Assembly (NCBI GenBank): GCA_001931905.2
Contig: MSJI02000460.1
Location: 1 to 48,867, forward strand
DNA: 48,867 nucleotides
Direction: 5' to 3'
From: Cladosporium sp. IMV 00045
Lineage: Eukaryota > Ascomycota > Dothideomycetes > Cladosporiales > Cladosporiaceae
This document shows positions 1-11,061 of this stretch, one piece after another (position 1 is the stretch's first letter; each line of letters starts with the position of its first letter). The position numbers and the translations under genes were made by a program. Under the pieces are notes generated by a model. The model was not told where the DNA came from and made no database searches. It was given only the letters and a program-made list of their open reading frames with translations.

Positions 1-850
1 GACAACAACGACAAGTCCAGGCCACGTCCAACCTTGGCAGCAGTCTTGTAAGGGCTGCTAAAACTTGGCTGCACCCAAGCAAACCCGTTTAGGGTCTCAC
101 CCGAAGAGCACACAGATATGGTGCAAGATTGAAGAATAAGCAAGCCCTCGGTCAATTGCGTCTCCAGAGCGCTAGGACCAGCATCATATGTCGTCAGTAA
201 TCTAGATTTCTGCCCTTGCACAGAAATACCAGCCATGCCGGGTTATGCTCCAGCAGGTTTTCGAGATTAACCCGGTTGCATCCTTGCATCTTCTCAGAAA
301 CCGGTAAGGGCATGAGTTTTATTGTGCCGTGCTTTCACCTCGCAGATGGTGAGCGTCAAGTTCAAGCGAAGGACGCTGGTGCTCATGATCGGTAAAGTCT
401 TCTGACCGCCCTTTGTGGTCGGTAGGGCCTTTTTGGACGGCGTTTCGATCGGTTGGCCAGAAATTGGTATTGTCGCCCAGCAAGGCCAACCACTACCAGC
501 AGGAGCTGTTGCGTTATAGCTGGCTCGTCGCGCGTGGTCTCTCGCAATGATCGAGACTGTCAGGACCAGCCAAATCGTATGGCGAGCCCGGGGGTGTGAT
601 GGGCTCTCTGCGTCTGCTTTACGCTTCGCATGACCCGATCGAAGTAATCAACCCAAGGTCAAAGAAGAGCGACTGAGGCAACTTGTGTGTGCTGCTTTGT
701 GTTGGTTATTCTGCGCCGGCACAGAATAACCCACAATGAATCTCCCAAAATCCTCCAGGCAAGTCGAAGATATCGCATCTTAAGCGACACCTCCCCATTT
801 GCACATCCAACAAGCAATTTGTATCATGCTCCTCATTTCCACAAGCCCCA
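1..850. other. gene-free stretch at left edge
   Basis: I see no supportable gene. There is no long reading frame with family resemblance and no tRNA-like fold. It may hold the 3' flank of a gene outside the window and the 3' UTR of the Sec2-domain gene that ends at 851. Confidence 0.5.
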
Positions 851-1712
851 TCAGCCCTTCCCCAAAAGTCCCCTCACACGCTCAATCCTCCCCATAGCCC
901 TCTCCAACCTCTCCAACCTCCCCTTCCTCTCGCGATCCCTCTCCTCGACCCTCTGCACCTTCATGGCGAACTTCGCATCGCGCGCCTCCAAAAATCGTAT
1001 GCGCTCGCGCAGCCTCGCCGTCTCGCGCCTCTCCTCCGCCACCATCTCGTTCGCCTGCGAGAACAGGCTGCCCGTCAGCTCCTCGATCTCCGCGCCCATC
1101 TCTTCCGCTTTCCGCTCCGCGGCCATGCGCTGCTTTTGTGCCTGCGCCAGTTGCGCTTCGAGTTCGCGTTCGCGTGAGGCGGGCGTTGCTACGCTGGGTT
1201 GGGGTGCTAGTGTGGATGTTTTGCGCGAGTGGATGAAGCTGCCGAAGCGCGCGAGTCCTCCTCCTCCTCCTCCTCCTCCTCCGCTTGACGCTGCTCGCGC
1301 GCTTTCCGTCGTGGCGGTGCTGTCGAGCGAGTCGTTTCGTTTCCTCTCGTGGCGGAGCTGGGCATTCAGGACTCGGATGTCATTCTCATAGTCGGCGAAG
1401 CGTTGTGCTGTTTGGTGAGAAAGGAGAGTGAGTTGTCAGCTTGATGGTATTGCCAGTTTGCCAGAAAAGCGTGAATGTGTAACTGGAAGAGAATAAGAAA
1501 CACTTACATGCACTCGCAACCTTCTCGGTCATGGTATGCAGCTCCTCCTCGAGTTCCCTGTACTTTGCCGCGTCGGCCATGGGATTCGTGCCGACGCTTA
1601 GGGCCGAGTCGTGCGGGTCTGGTTTTCGCTCCTCCTCCGAGGGGTCATCCCAGTTCTTTGTTGTCGGTGCCATTATCGTGTTGCTGCTGTTGCTGTAGTG
1701 GTGGGCGTACAT
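851..1712 (-). CDS. Sec2-domain (Rab GEF-like) coiled-coil protein
   Basis: Two exons, 1712-1508 and 1407-851, joined across a 100-bp intron (donor GTAAGT, acceptor CAG) give 253 aa. A second ATG at 1673 would give 240 aa and is the more usual-looking start (MAPTTKNWDD). The protein is mostly charged helix. The stretch ELTGSLFSQANEMVAEERRE resembles the Sec2p/Rabin8 N-terminal coiled coil, which in that family catalyses GDP/GTP exchange on Sec4/Rab8 in polarised secretion. A poly-Gly run of eight residues, encoded by a GGA repeat near 1259-1284, precedes the helical half. Full Sec2 proteins are longer and carry a C-terminal targeting region that is absent here, so this may be a short fungal paralogue. 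The family call rests on one motif; the gene structure is better supported. Confidence 0.7.
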
Positions 1713-2862
1713 CTATTGTGGTAGATATATAAGGTTCGCTGCCTGGGAGGCTGGTCGCATGTGCCTTCTGTAGATCCTTCGTATGCTCGGGAGGTGGTGT
1801 GGATGTGATGATGACAATAAACCATGAGAAGATCAATTCACAATCAAAGAACGAAGGTCGATTCCAGTATGTTGTGGTATATACGACCAAGGAAATCAGC
1901 ACATCGACAGCAGCAGCATCAGCAGTGAACAGCAAGGAAGGTTGCATGCATGCATATGATTATGTAGCTCAGCAGAGAATGGAGAGACGGTGTGTGATCG
2001 CCGCCAGGAGACGGGCCATCTCTATATGGACGAGACCCTTGTTTCACCTATTACTTGCGAGAAGTATGCGCTAGGGGACACGCGACAGTCGCGAGAAAGA
2101 GATGGCTAAACGACGGTACTCGGTTTATATTTATTTTCACCTCCGGCACCTCCTAGTCTCCCACGGAGCATGGAGGAGGGGCTCCGTCATTCCTCGTCTC
2201 CTGCACATGATGATACTTTCTGCTATCTCCCTTGGGTATACGCATATTCGGAGTACACTCCCTCGCACGTCACACTCTACAGCAATTGTTACAGTATGCG
2301 CCCACGAATATGACATTTCTACCAATCATCTCTTCAGCATCATCACAAGCCAATCAGCGGCAATAATCGCAACTCCTAGGGTTAGAGGTTCTTTCTCATC
2401 TCGCCAATCCTGAAACGCTAGCGAGAGCAGGGGAATAAACGACAGACTACTACCTGTCAGGCTGTCACTTGCTTGTTGGCCTTGCAGAACGGGCGTCATT
2501 TCTTCTTGACGACATCTGCATGTTGTCTTCTTCTCATTAATACTTACAAGGCTTGCCCTCTCTTCTAGAAGACTTTTCGTGCTTGTCCATCTTCCCTCTC
2601 ACCAAAGGCGACATCCGAAGACATGTCTTCTTTGTTGTACTCTTACATCTACCCTTGAAATCTAACAAAGATAACCTAACCTGACCTGACCTGACTTGAC
2701 TTGACTTGACAATATACACAAGCGCCGCCCGCGCCCGAGTCTGCCTCATCTTGACGGAGAGACACATAAGGAACTCACCACACTCCAAGTCGAATACCAA
2801 CACCACCCATTCGACACCGAATCTCCATCCACAACAACGCAAACACCACAGCAACAACAACC
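1713..2862. other. divergent intergenic region
   Basis: This 1.15-kb gap separates the Sec2-domain gene (minus) from the eIF4E gene (plus) and must contain both promoters. It is pyrimidine-rich near the eIF4E start and contains a pentanucleotide repeat at 2675-2710. I find no coding signal; the frames here lack any recognisable family pattern. Confidence 0.5.
2675..2710. repeat. pentanucleotide microsatellite (CTGAC/TTGAC)
   Basis: About seven consecutive 5-bp units, first CTGAC then TTGAC, lie about 150 bp upstream of the eIF4E start codon. The switch from one unit type to the other suggests expansion of a variant unit. Confidence 0.8.
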
Positions 2863-3645
2863 ATGGCCCACCTACCAAACCTGACAGTCTCCTCCTCCTC
2901 CCCCACCACCTCCCCCACCACAACCGACATCACCCCTCCACCCGCGCGCGGCGCAGAAATGCTCAGTTTCCTGCAGTCGCGCCTGCAAAAGAACCGCGCC
3001 CCACCCCTCGTGCACAGCTGGGACTTCTGGCACGACCGACAAGACCGCTCCCCCGCCAACAACGCCGACAACGCGGCGTCGCCCAGCGCGTACGAAAACC
3101 GCCTCGTCCGCCTCGCCACCGTCGACGACATCCGCTCCTTCTGGTCCGTCTTCAACAACTTCGACACCACCACACTCCCGCTGCGCGACAGCGTGCACCT
3201 CTTCAAGCGCGGCGTCAAACCCATCTGGGAAGACCCGCGCAACACGCACGGCGGGGCGTGGACGTTCCGCGTGCCGCGCGCGCTGGCGCCGCAGTTCTGG
3301 CGGGATGTTTGCTTGATGGCGATCGGGGAGCAGCTGGGGAAGGCGGTGGAGGAGGAGGGCGTGGAGAGGTTCAGGGATGATATTTGTGGGGTTAGCCTTG
3401 GGGTAAGGTATGGGAGTTGTTTGGTGCAGGTTTGGAATCGCGATGGGGAGCATGAGAGTGGGGTTAGGAGAGTGCTGGAGACGGTCGTGCAAGGGTTGGA
3501 GGAGGGGTGTGTGCCTAGGGAGGGCACTTATTATTATAAGATGCATAGGGAGCATGGGGCTTTTGCTGGCGGGGAGGGCGAGAAGGTGGACAACAAAGTG
3601 GTGGTTTCGCCTGGTGGGGAGGAGGGTGGTGCGAATGAGGGTTGA
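2863..3645 (+). CDS. eIF4E-family cap-binding protein (class II, 4EHP-like)
   Basis: A single exon of 260 aa. The start ATG sits in a strong context (ACCATGGCC). After a Ser/Thr/Pro-rich N-terminus of about 35 residues, the eIF4E fold is clear: HSWDFWHDRQ, SFWSVFNNFD, then DSVHLFKRGVKPIWEDPRN followed by GGAWTFR, the usual order of conserved aromatic residues that hold the m7G cap. The second aromatic position reads HSWDFWHD rather than W-x-x-W-W, as in class II (4EHP-like) members, which in other organisms tend to repress rather than promote translation. The C-terminal tail is acidic, Gly-rich and probably disordered. The family is secure; the class assignment is an inference from the motif. 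Confidence 0.88.
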   Translation: MAHLPNLTVSSSSPTTSPTTTDITPPPARGAEMLSFLQSRLQKNRAPPLVHSWDFWHDRQDRSPANNADNAASPSAYENRLVRLATVDDIRSFWSVFNNFDTTTLPLRDSVHLFKRGVKPIWEDPRNTHGGAWTFRVPRALAPQFWRDVCLMAIGEQLGKAVEEEGVERFRDDICGVSLGVRYGSCLVQVWNRDGEHESGVRRVLETVVQGLEEGCVPREGTYYYKMHREHGAFAGGEGEKVDNKVVVSPGGEEGGANEG

Positions 3646-4142
3646 GTGCTGCTCTGTCTGGAGGGGTTTGTGGTGGCGGGGATCTGATATTGGATATTCT
3701 GGATTCTGTTCGAAAATATCTGTGTGAGAGCTTATGGCGAGAATGTAGAGGTAAGATCTAACACCCGCAAGAGGTCTTCGCTCATATCAAAGAGGATCTT
3801 GTCGTGCTCGCCTGGTCGTTCGCAAGCAATTGGCACAGTAGTGGCGAGACAAAATAACAACAGCAGCTGCAACGAGCTTACGTGTGCTGCATTCGAGAAG
3901 CACCATACCTAGACAGCGAGATCTGAAAGGAGTCCCATGGCCTCAAAAAAACAAGGGGAGGGAAGCAGCGCAAGAAGCGGAAAACCCATGCTGTCTTGAA
4001 CATCTTTTGTTGTGTGGAATCAGAACATTCCCTTCTATTTTGTCTTAAAGTCATTGATATATTTTCTTTTTCTTCACAACGTCCCCTGCCCGGTCATGTC
4101 CACAATCAGGGATGCCCAGTCATCATTTCATCCACGTCATCA
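3646..4142. other. convergent intergenic region
   Basis: The gap lies between the 3' ends of the eIF4E-like gene and ELP2. No gene is supportable. It presumably holds both 3' UTRs. Confidence 0.5.
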
Positions 4143-6641
4143 TCACACCTTCAACAACCTCACACCTCCATCCTCGCTCGCCACAGCGAGCAAGCGCCCC
4201 TCTCGTTCCCTATCCTGCAAGACAGGCCTCCACCTCAAACAAGTCACCGCCTTCGCAGGTCCCACATCGGTTCTCACAATTTCAACACTCGCCTCATCCC
4301 ACCCAGCACCCGCAGAAGGGACGCTGACAATTCCAATCCGGCCTTGCTCCGTACCATAGGCCAGTTTCAACACATCCCCGTCGCCACTGACTGACGGCGA
4401 GAAAGACAGTGCCGTGACGGGCGCTTCGGCAGGGGAAGTCTTGACTAGCTCGACATCGACATCGCCTTCGGACGTGGACGTTTGCAGGCGCCAGATTTTC
4501 ACCGACTTGTCGCGACCGGCTGTTGCGAAGACGGGGGACGAGCCGGCGATCGTCTGTGGCGCCCACGCGCAGTCGAGGATCATGCGCGAGTGGCCTTTAG
4601 GGTTCGATTTGAGGAGTGTGTAGACATGCTGACCTTGAACATCCTTCTCACTCTCGCTCTGCTGCTTCGCCTGGAAAAGAACCCACTGCCTATCGCGACC
4701 GACGGAGAGGAGGAAGCGATCGTCTGGGGAGAAGGACAGACTCGTGACGGTGAGAGTGTGCGCGGACAGAGGGGGTTTGACCTCGCGCCAGTCCTTGGTC
4801 TCGTACAAGCGAATGACGGCGTGGTCGAGGGTGCTGGCTTTGCAGGCGGTGGCGACAAGCGTGCCGGCGTTGTTGGCTGCCACGCAGCTGATTTCGTAGC
4901 CGTGTCCGTACAATTTCTCGTGCTCGGGCCAGAGCGTGTGGCGCGCGAGGTGGTCTTCGACTGGGGGTTGGGTCTGGGAGAGGGTTGATGAGGGGATTGT
5001 GGTGGGTTCGTCGGAGTCTGTTTTGGGGTTGAGGGAGGCTTCGTCGGGGGTGGCGGTGGGTTCTTCAGTGGTGTCGTCGACTGCGGTGATGGCTTTGTTG
5101 GAGAGGCCTAGTACGGGGATGTTGGCTGCGTCTGGGAGGGCGAGGTCTGATTCTGAGACGTTTTTGTCTCCCGACAGGACGGCGAGGAGAGCCTGGGTTG
5201 CTTTGGGCTTGTTGAAGACACGCAGGAGTTTCTCCTCAGCTCCAGAAACGAATTGATTTGGTGTGAGGGTGGCGAGGCAATTCAGATCGTAGCCGTGGAT
5301 CTGTGGCCTGGCAATTTCGTGCCAGGACTCGATCCCTTCTCGTTTCCATTCGGCGATCAGTCGAGTCGTTTGATCCAGGCTCGTTGTCAACAAGTAAGAG
5401 CCGTCCGGCGCCCAAGCCACGCTTTGCACTTCTTGCGTGTGTCCACTGATTCCCAGTCGTTGTAGCCAGGAGTCACTTTCAGCATCGTAAACCCATCGTC
5501 TCCAACTTCCTGTCCGTCCCAAACTGACGACAGCCTTGCATTCAGGCTGCCAGAGGCCAATCCAAAAACCGCCCGTGCTTCCCGTTGCCGTCGTAGAGCC
5601 TTTCTGCGAGCTGATCTCTCCCAACCTCGTCTGACACACCCATAGACCCGAAGCCTCCTCAACAGACCACATGGATAGTGAGTTATCCGCCGAAGCGGTC
5701 AACAATGCCGGCGAACCACCACTTCCAGACGAAGGCGACCATTTCGCAGAGTAGATCCAATCCTCATGCCCAACAAGCAACGCTTCGAATGTAATAGCAT
5801 ACTCGTTCCCCGAACTGCCAACCCGATGTGCTTTATTCGAAAGCGACTTCTTAACAGGCTCAATCCCAGGCGCAGCAGCAGCACTCTCATCCACGCCCTC
5901 ATCATCTCCCCTCCTAAACCGCCACAAACGGACATACTTGTCCTGACTCGCCGAAGCGAGCAAAAGATCCTCACCCGGCCTCGCCAGGAAATCCAACGAC
6001 CTCACCCACCCCTCGTGCCCAGAAAGCGTCGCCTGCAATTCAAACCCGGCACTCGTTTGCACGTAAATCTGCACCACGGCCGTCGTCCCCGCGACCGCCA
6101 GGACCGTCTCACCACTGGGCAGCCGCGCCAGAGCAATGGCCAGAGGCAAGAACCGCGGCTTCAAAGTGACGATTTGCAGCAACTCCGCCTGCGCCTCCTC
6201 GCCATTCAACTTCCAAACCCTCACCGTCCCGTCCGCAGCTCCAGTCGCGAAGAGACCCGTCCCAGGCAAAGTGGCGATAGCATTGACGGCAGCAGAATGC
6301 TCTTTCAAACACTGACTTTCCTCAAAAAACGGAAACGAACCATCTTCACCACCCTCATCCAACCTTCGCTTCCAAACCCTAACCTGACAATCACTCGCGC
6401 CCGACACAAGAAACCTCCCACCACCACCTTCCAGATCCAGAACCTTCACCGCATTCACAACATCCGAGTGGCCGGCCAACAGCGCTTCGACGCCTTTCGC
6501 TCCGCCGTCGTCCGGATTCCACAGGGCGATGTTGATCCCCGCGCCGTAGGCCAGCAGGCCCGGCGCCCAGTCTGCGGCGGAGGGGTGGCGGTTGCCGCCC
6601 GCGGCGATGTATTCTAGTCGAGGGCCATCGGTCGTGGGCAT
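4143..6641 (-). CDS. ELP2: Elongator complex protein 2 (WD40)
   Basis: An uninterrupted 832-aa frame. The N-terminus (MPTTDGPRLEYIAAGGNRHP, then ADWAP and a stretch on NIALWNP) is the characteristic opening of Elp2. At least ten WD40-type blades follow, seen as repeated GH...V..V...P and S.D..VR.W patterns, for example LLASASQDKYVRLWRF and FATAGRDKSVKIWRL. Yeast Elp2 is of similar length (about 790 aa). Elp2 is the two-propeller scaffold of Elongator, which modifies wobble uridines of tRNAs (the U34 cm5 step) together with Elp3. No intron is needed to explain the frame, and start and stop are clear. Confidence 0.93.
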   Translation of the reverse strand: MPTTDGPRLEYIAAGGNRHPSAADWAPGLLAYGAGINIALWNPDDGGAKGVEALLAGHSDVVNAVKVLDLEGGGGRFLVSGASDCQVRVWKRRLDEGGEDGSFPFFEESQCLKEHSAAVNAIATLPGTGLFATGAADGTVRVWKLNGEEAQAELLQIVTLKPRFLPLAIALARLPSGETVLAVAGTTAVVQIYVQTSAGFELQATLSGHEGWVRSLDFLARPGEDLLLASASQDKYVRLWRFRRGDDEGVDESAAAAPGIEPVKKSLSNKAHRVGSSGNEYAITFEALLVGHEDWIYSAKWSPSSGSGGSPALLTASADNSLSMWSVEEASGLWVCQTRLGEISSQKGSTTATGSTGGFWIGLWQPECKAVVSLGRTGSWRRWVYDAESDSWLQRLGISGHTQEVQSVAWAPDGSYLLTTSLDQTTRLIAEWKREGIESWHEIARPQIHGYDLNCLATLTPNQFVSGAEEKLLRVFNKPKATQALLAVLSGDKNVSESDLALPDAANIPVLGLSNKAITAVDDTTEEPTATPDEASLNPKTDSDEPTTIPSSTLSQTQPPVEDHLARHTLWPEHEKLYGHGYEISCVAANNAGTLVATACKASTLDHAVIRLYETKDWREVKPPLSAHTLTVTSLSFSPDDRFLLSVGRDRQWVLFQAKQQSESEKDVQGQHVYTLLKSNPKGHSRMILDCAWAPQTIAGSSPVFATAGRDKSVKIWRLQTSTSEGDVDVELVKTSPAEAPVTALSFSPSVSGDGDVLKLAYGTEQGRIGIVSVPSAGAGWDEASVEIVRTDVGPAKAVTCLRWRPVLQDREREGRLLAVASEDGGVRLLKV

Positions 6642-7122
6642 TTTTTGGTGAGTGGTTTGGTCGAATGAACGGTATGCGGTTATTTAGGGTATTCAACGCA
6701 TTGATCTTTTGTTTAATTCAAAAAATCCTGGCATGACTGCGCCAAGAGCTAGGGAACTTTTGAAGTTGAGAGGTCCTCCTCCGCTGGAAGGCTGGCGCTA
6801 GTGCGAGAGTTTGGGTTTGCGATGGAGATAATATTATATTAGTTACTTCATTGTTGATTATTGTTCTTCACAACGGAGCGAATGTTCAGCCAAGAGTGCG
6901 TGCCATTTTGCAGATAGCGGAGAGGATATCGATTCTTTTTTCATACTGCACATTCTTTTTTGCGTGCTTTGCATCAAATACAACACCAAGTCGTCGGAAT
7001 CCCACCGACGAAGAAGAAGTCCTGTTTCACCACCCTCTGCGCCGACGGAAATGCTCAACTCGATTGCCTCCGATTGAGAGTAAAAAAAAAGAGAAAGGGA
7101 AAAAGCCACACATGCAAGCCAA
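6642..7122. other. intergenic region with ELP2 promoter
   Basis: This is the upstream region of ELP2 and the 3' flank of the GT90 gene (both minus). It has an A/T-rich patch near 6825-6850 and a purine-rich run near 7080-7105. No gene is supportable. Confidence 0.5.
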
Positions 7123-8540
7123 TCAATCCTCAAACGCCACCTGATCGCTCTTGAAGAAATAATCGTCTGGGGGATTGGGCTTCCCGTCCAAATGCGGGCC
7201 CGCGCGCCAGCTGAATCTCTCCCAACTGACGCCCCTCATGTGCTCCATCTTGTCGTCCTTGTACAGCTTCGGCGCCCACTTCTGCACTTTGGCCCACTCG
7301 TAGATCATGCGGCGGATGTAGCACGCCTCGGCGGCGGGGGTCATGTAGCGGTCGCGGAAAACGGCGCGGCCGCGCTCGGCGATGCGCTCCGCCTCGTCCT
7401 GGTGCGCCAGGTAATAGTCCATCTTCTCCTCCAGGTCCGACCAGTCGTTCTTGGTCGCGATGTAGTTCTGCCCCGGGCCCTCGGCTTTCAGGATCGGGTA
7501 GAAGTGCGCCATCCACTGCAGCGGGCCGTGGATGATGATGGCCGAGTTGCAGTTGACCAGGTTGCGCAGGCGGCCGGACCACGAGTTGCCCTCCGTGTGC
7601 GCGAGGAACTGCCACTCGCAGTGCTTCTCCATGTCGATGGCGACGCCCTTGCCGCCCCAGCGGATGTCGTCGACGTCAGACCAGGGCTTGCCCTTGGACG
7701 CCGCCACGAGCGCCGTGCGGATCGGGCTGACCACCTTGCCGACGTCTAGCTGGCCGCGCCACAGCAGCTTCTTCGTCTTCTCCGCGAAGGGCGTGAGGTA
7801 TCGTTTGCTCTTTTCCCGGAATGCGCGGTACCCGCCCACGCGGTCCCAGTCGGACGAGGCCCAGCCGTTGAAGTCCGGCATGACCCATGTGTCGTGGTCG
7901 TCGATGTGGCGGGTCCAGGCCCAGACTGTTCGGCCAGGGCGCACCGGGGATGGGTTTGGGTGGTCCATTCGGTCGATGGTGAACTCGACGTTGGGCAGGA
8001 TGCGCGGGTCCGGGACGGAGGCGATGGCGCGGTATATCATGGCCGCACCGTGCAGGTAGCGGTTGCGGTCGACGACGCCGGCCTTCTCGCCCACGACGTA
8101 CAGGTCGCCATCGTAGATTAGGAGTTTCAGTTGCCCGTGGGCTTTGTCGGGTTCCTCTCTCCAGAACTTGATCTGGTCTTGCTTTATGCCGCCTTGGGCT
8201 TCGTGAAATTTGCGAGCTCGCTCGATCTCGACGTACTGTTCGGGGAAGGCGATCTTTGCAGATGTGTTAGTGAAATGCGATTGCTGTCAGCAGAGATAAG
8301 ACGTACCTGGCACTGCTCGTCCGTCAGCCCGAGATTGCGCTCATCGCGCTCCGAAACAAATTCCCATGAGCCATTGTTCACAGGCTGTTCGCAGACCTCG
8401 GGATATGCAGGCCGCGAATAAGGTAGTATGCGAGACGGCGACGGGAGGGTGTCACTAGGAATGAGAAGGTAGAAGACGAAGATAGCCGTTAGAGCCGCGG
8501 CAGCGACGACCCAGGGTCTTCCCTTCAGCAGGCCCACCAT
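7123..8540 (-). CDS. glycosyltransferase family 90 (CAP10-like) membrane protein
   Basis: Two exons, 8540-8307 and 8253-7123, joined across a 53-bp intron (GTACGT..AAAG) in phase 0, give 454 aa. Residues about 8-28 form one hydrophobic segment after a short basic N-terminus, a type II signal anchor typical of Golgi transferases. The C-terminal two thirds carry the CAP10/GT90 pattern: VPDPRILPNVEFTIDRMDHP, a central TWVMPDFNGWA, a YLTPFAEKTKKLLWRG stretch, and near the end a CEWQFLAHTEGNSWSGRLRN block equivalent to the conserved D/E-G-N-xWS-R-L-x-L segment. Known members transfer xylose or glucose in the secretory pathway (Cryptococcus Cap10/Cxt1, animal POGLUT); the substrate here cannot be read from sequence. 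Confidence 0.88.
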
Positions 8541-9702
8541 ATTAATGTAGCGCGGAAGCGGCGAGAGGCGTGAGGAGTCAGGAATAATAATGGCGACATG
8601 GAGAAAGGTGCAAAGGCACGGAAGAGATTCAGAGCACGGAAGCCATGCGTGACATACTACACTCTAAGCATCCTTCGAGTGGCCTCAGCAAACGACTCGA
8701 GCTCCTGTCAGGCTCAGGGAGAGTCCATGCCCTACCCGACGGTGATGCACAGCCCCAATGGATCACATGTTTCACGTGGGCCTGAGGTGAAGGGAGAGAG
8801 GGAAGGGCAGGGAGAGGAAAAAGAGCGATCTTTCCTCTGCCTAGATTCCGGCGATGGGACACTACGCTGGTACCAGCATGGATCTTCCCTAGTGGACACA
8901 GCCACGTTGTGCTCGGTGGAGATGACGAGGTGCGAGTGGAGTAAGAGCAGAAGAGGCGAGTCGAGTGCATCCAGCTCAAAAAGGGTTCTCTCGCTTGGAT
9001 CCGAAAGCACGCGCGGCAAATGCTCAAAGCTGTCTTGGTGTGCGATAAGCGAAGAGCTCTCTTTGGGAAGGTGAAGGAAACAAAAGGATCAGGTGAGGTG
9101 AGTTTGGCCTCGCGGTGACAAGCAAACGGCAAGATTCGGCTTGAGCTTGGTCCGACGTTGGTTCTTGAAACTCTCCTCTCTCACAAACTCTGTCTGCCCA
9201 TCCCTTTGGTATCCCCAGAGCTAGCCAAAGTCAAGGAAACTCTCACGATCAGGCGAAAGGCGATCACACAAGGAAGATCTGGGTGTTTCTGAAAAAATCC
9301 AGCGGGACACAGACCTGCCCTGTTTGAAAATGCGCGCATTTTAACAATTGGTGGAGATAGCCTCCAACCAAAGCCACTTCGCTCTAGCGCAACACGCGAG
9401 GTTGCTTACGGTTGCACAGCCGAAGCGGATGGCTGCGCGTGTCAGCGGCTGCACGCATGTGTCCACGCAGCTTGGCTCGACTTGACTTTGAATCTTACCA
9501 TTCTTGTAGGAAGTCTATATGAAGAGCCTTAAAGTATGCATAACGTCTCAAGTGATTGCGAGTTTGTGCTCACTTGCTGTTTCGTCCTCTTCAGCCTTGG
9601 AAACTGCTACGGGCCTACCTCCCATACCATGGGCCCCGAATAGCTGATTAATAATATCTATTCGACAGGCCAGCATTGAGGTTACTCTGTTGAGAGGCGA
9701 CC
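8541..9702. other. intergenic region, no supportable gene
   Basis: The 1.16-kb gap lies between the 5' end of the GT90 gene and the 3' end of the amidohydrolase gene. Overlapping open frames on both strands at 8.6-9.1 kb have no recognisable motif and low-complexity Ser/Arg composition, so I did not call them. The GT90 promoter must lie here. Confidence 0.45.
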
Positions 9703-11061
9703 TCACTCTATGAAATTACTTCTACCATCATCCTGCGGCAGCTTACTCCACCTACTCTCCAGCACCCGTCCATCCTTGACCACAGCCAGCAAATGCTTCT
9801 CAGGCCTACACAAGACCTCAATGTCCTCCAACGGGTTCGCATTCAAGATGATGAGGTCGGCAGCGTACCCATCTTTGATCCTACCCAGCTGGTTCTCCTG
9901 TCTCAACATTCTCGCCGCATTGGTCGTCGCCGACTGCAAGATTTTCAGCGGCGACTGGCCCGCCTGTCGCAGCAAAGAGAAGCCACCGGTCTGCTTGACC
10001 TGAAGCGGACCGAGCAGATCTGTTCCATAGCACATAGTCACGCCGGCTTGGTCTGCGATCTGTATTGATTTCAAGCCCGCTTCCAGCACTTGCAGGTTCT
10101 TGGCCGCGATCGATGCTGGGAGGAAGCTGCCGAATTCCTGCGAAGCCATCGCTTGGTATGTGATGAGGGTTGGTGTGAGGAACGCCCCTTTCTCGGCCAT
10201 GAGTCGAGCCGTCGGCTCGTCGATGAGATTGCCATGTTCTATCCCCAGCACGCCGTTCGACACGGCGTTTTGGATCGCCGCGGGCGTGTATGCGTGTGCC
10301 GTGACGTACGTCCCAGAATCGCCGGCGACCTTGCAGAAGGCTTGGATCTCTTCCGGCGTGTATTGCAGGTTCGTGAGGCGGTCTGTGGGGCTCACTACTC
10401 CACCGGACACCATGATCTTGATGAAGTCCGAGCCTTGTCTGATCTCTTCGCGGGCGGCGTGTAAGCATTGATCAACGCCGTCTGCGATGCGTCCGAGTCC
10501 GCGGACGTTGCCGCCGCAGCATTGGTATTCGGCGTCCTTTGAGGTGCGAAGGTCACCGTGGCCTCCCGTCTGACTTATGCCATGCCCGGCGGTGAACAGT
10601 CTCGGTCCGGGGTACAAGCCTTCGGCGAGAGCTTCTTTGAGTGCCAGTCCAGCGCCACCACAATCGCGGACGGTCGTGAAACCTCTGCGCAGGATCTGAT
10701 GTGCGAGGTAAGGCTGTCGGAGAAGCGCCGTGTTCGGATCCTGGTTCATCGTGTCCCGCAAGCCATCCTCGCCAGGGGGCGTGGCGAGATGGACGTGGCA
10801 ATCGATCAGGCCAGGTAGGACGAACTTCCCCGCAAGGTTGATGATTGTTACCTCATCGCCTTGCGTCCAGGATAGCACTTCGTCGTTCGGAGAGGGTCCC
10901 TGAGAAAGCTTAGAGAGTCGGTGGATGCGCCCGTCGAGCAGGTCGATCGTGCAGTGCTGGTAGACGTTTCCGTCTTTGACGTCGATAATGCTCGCATCCA
11001 CTAAGCGGTATCGTTTACGGGGATTGGCCGTCCATGGCTTCAATGCTGGGTTTTGTGCCAT
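9703..11061 (-). CDS. metal-dependent amidohydrolase (imidazolonepropionase/prolidase-like)
   Basis: An uninterrupted 452-aa frame of the amidohydrolase superfamily. The metal-binding and catalytic series is complete: H-x-H in DCHVHLATPPGE (His89, His91), a likely bridging Lys in DFIKIMVSGGVVS, His in VTAHAYTP, His in GIEHGNLID, and the catalytic Asp in YGTDLLGP. The C-terminus has the usual GRIKDGYAADLIILNANPLE stretch that closes the small beta-sandwich. Related enzymes hydrolyse cyclic amides or C-terminal Xaa-Pro-type dipeptides, and fungal relatives include ochratoxin-type amidases. The substrate is unknown. No signal peptide is evident, so it is probably cytosolic. Confidence 0.88.
   Translation of the reverse strand: MAQNPALKPWTANPRKRYRLVDASIIDVKDGNVYQHCTIDLLDGRIHRLSKLSQGPSPNDEVLSWTQGDEVTIINLAGKFVLPGLIDCHVHLATPPGEDGLRDTMNQDPNTALLRQPYLAHQILRRGFTTVRDCGGAGLALKEALAEGLYPGPRLFTAGHGISQTGGHGDLRTSKDAEYQCCGGNVRGLGRIADGVDQCLHAAREEIRQGSDFIKIMVSGGVVSPTDRLTNLQYTPEEIQAFCKVAGDSGTYVTAHAYTPAAIQNAVSNGVLGIEHGNLIDEPTARLMAEKGAFLTPTLITYQAMASQEFGSFLPASIAAKNLQVLEAGLKSIQIADQAGVTMCYGTDLLGPLQVKQTGGFSLLRQAGQSPLKILQSATTNAARMLRQENQLGRIKDGYAADLIILNANPLEDIEVLCRPEKHLLAVVKDGRVLESRWSKLPQDDGRSNFIE

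Noticed and set aside
687..1391. 234-codon plus-strand frame
   Set aside because: It is antisense to the Sec2-domain gene, whose spliced product has clear coiled-coil structure. The plus frame is Ser/Pro/Arg low complexity.
2706..3555. Long frames overlapping the eIF4E gene in other frames and on the minus strand
   Set aside because: GC-rich third positions of the eIF4E gene create these shadows. Only the 2,863 frame has family motifs.
8598..9132. Overlapping open frames of 95-167 codons on both strands
   Set aside because: They overlap each other on opposite strands, have Ser/Arg low complexity, and match no family. They more likely reflect base composition upstream of the GT90 gene.
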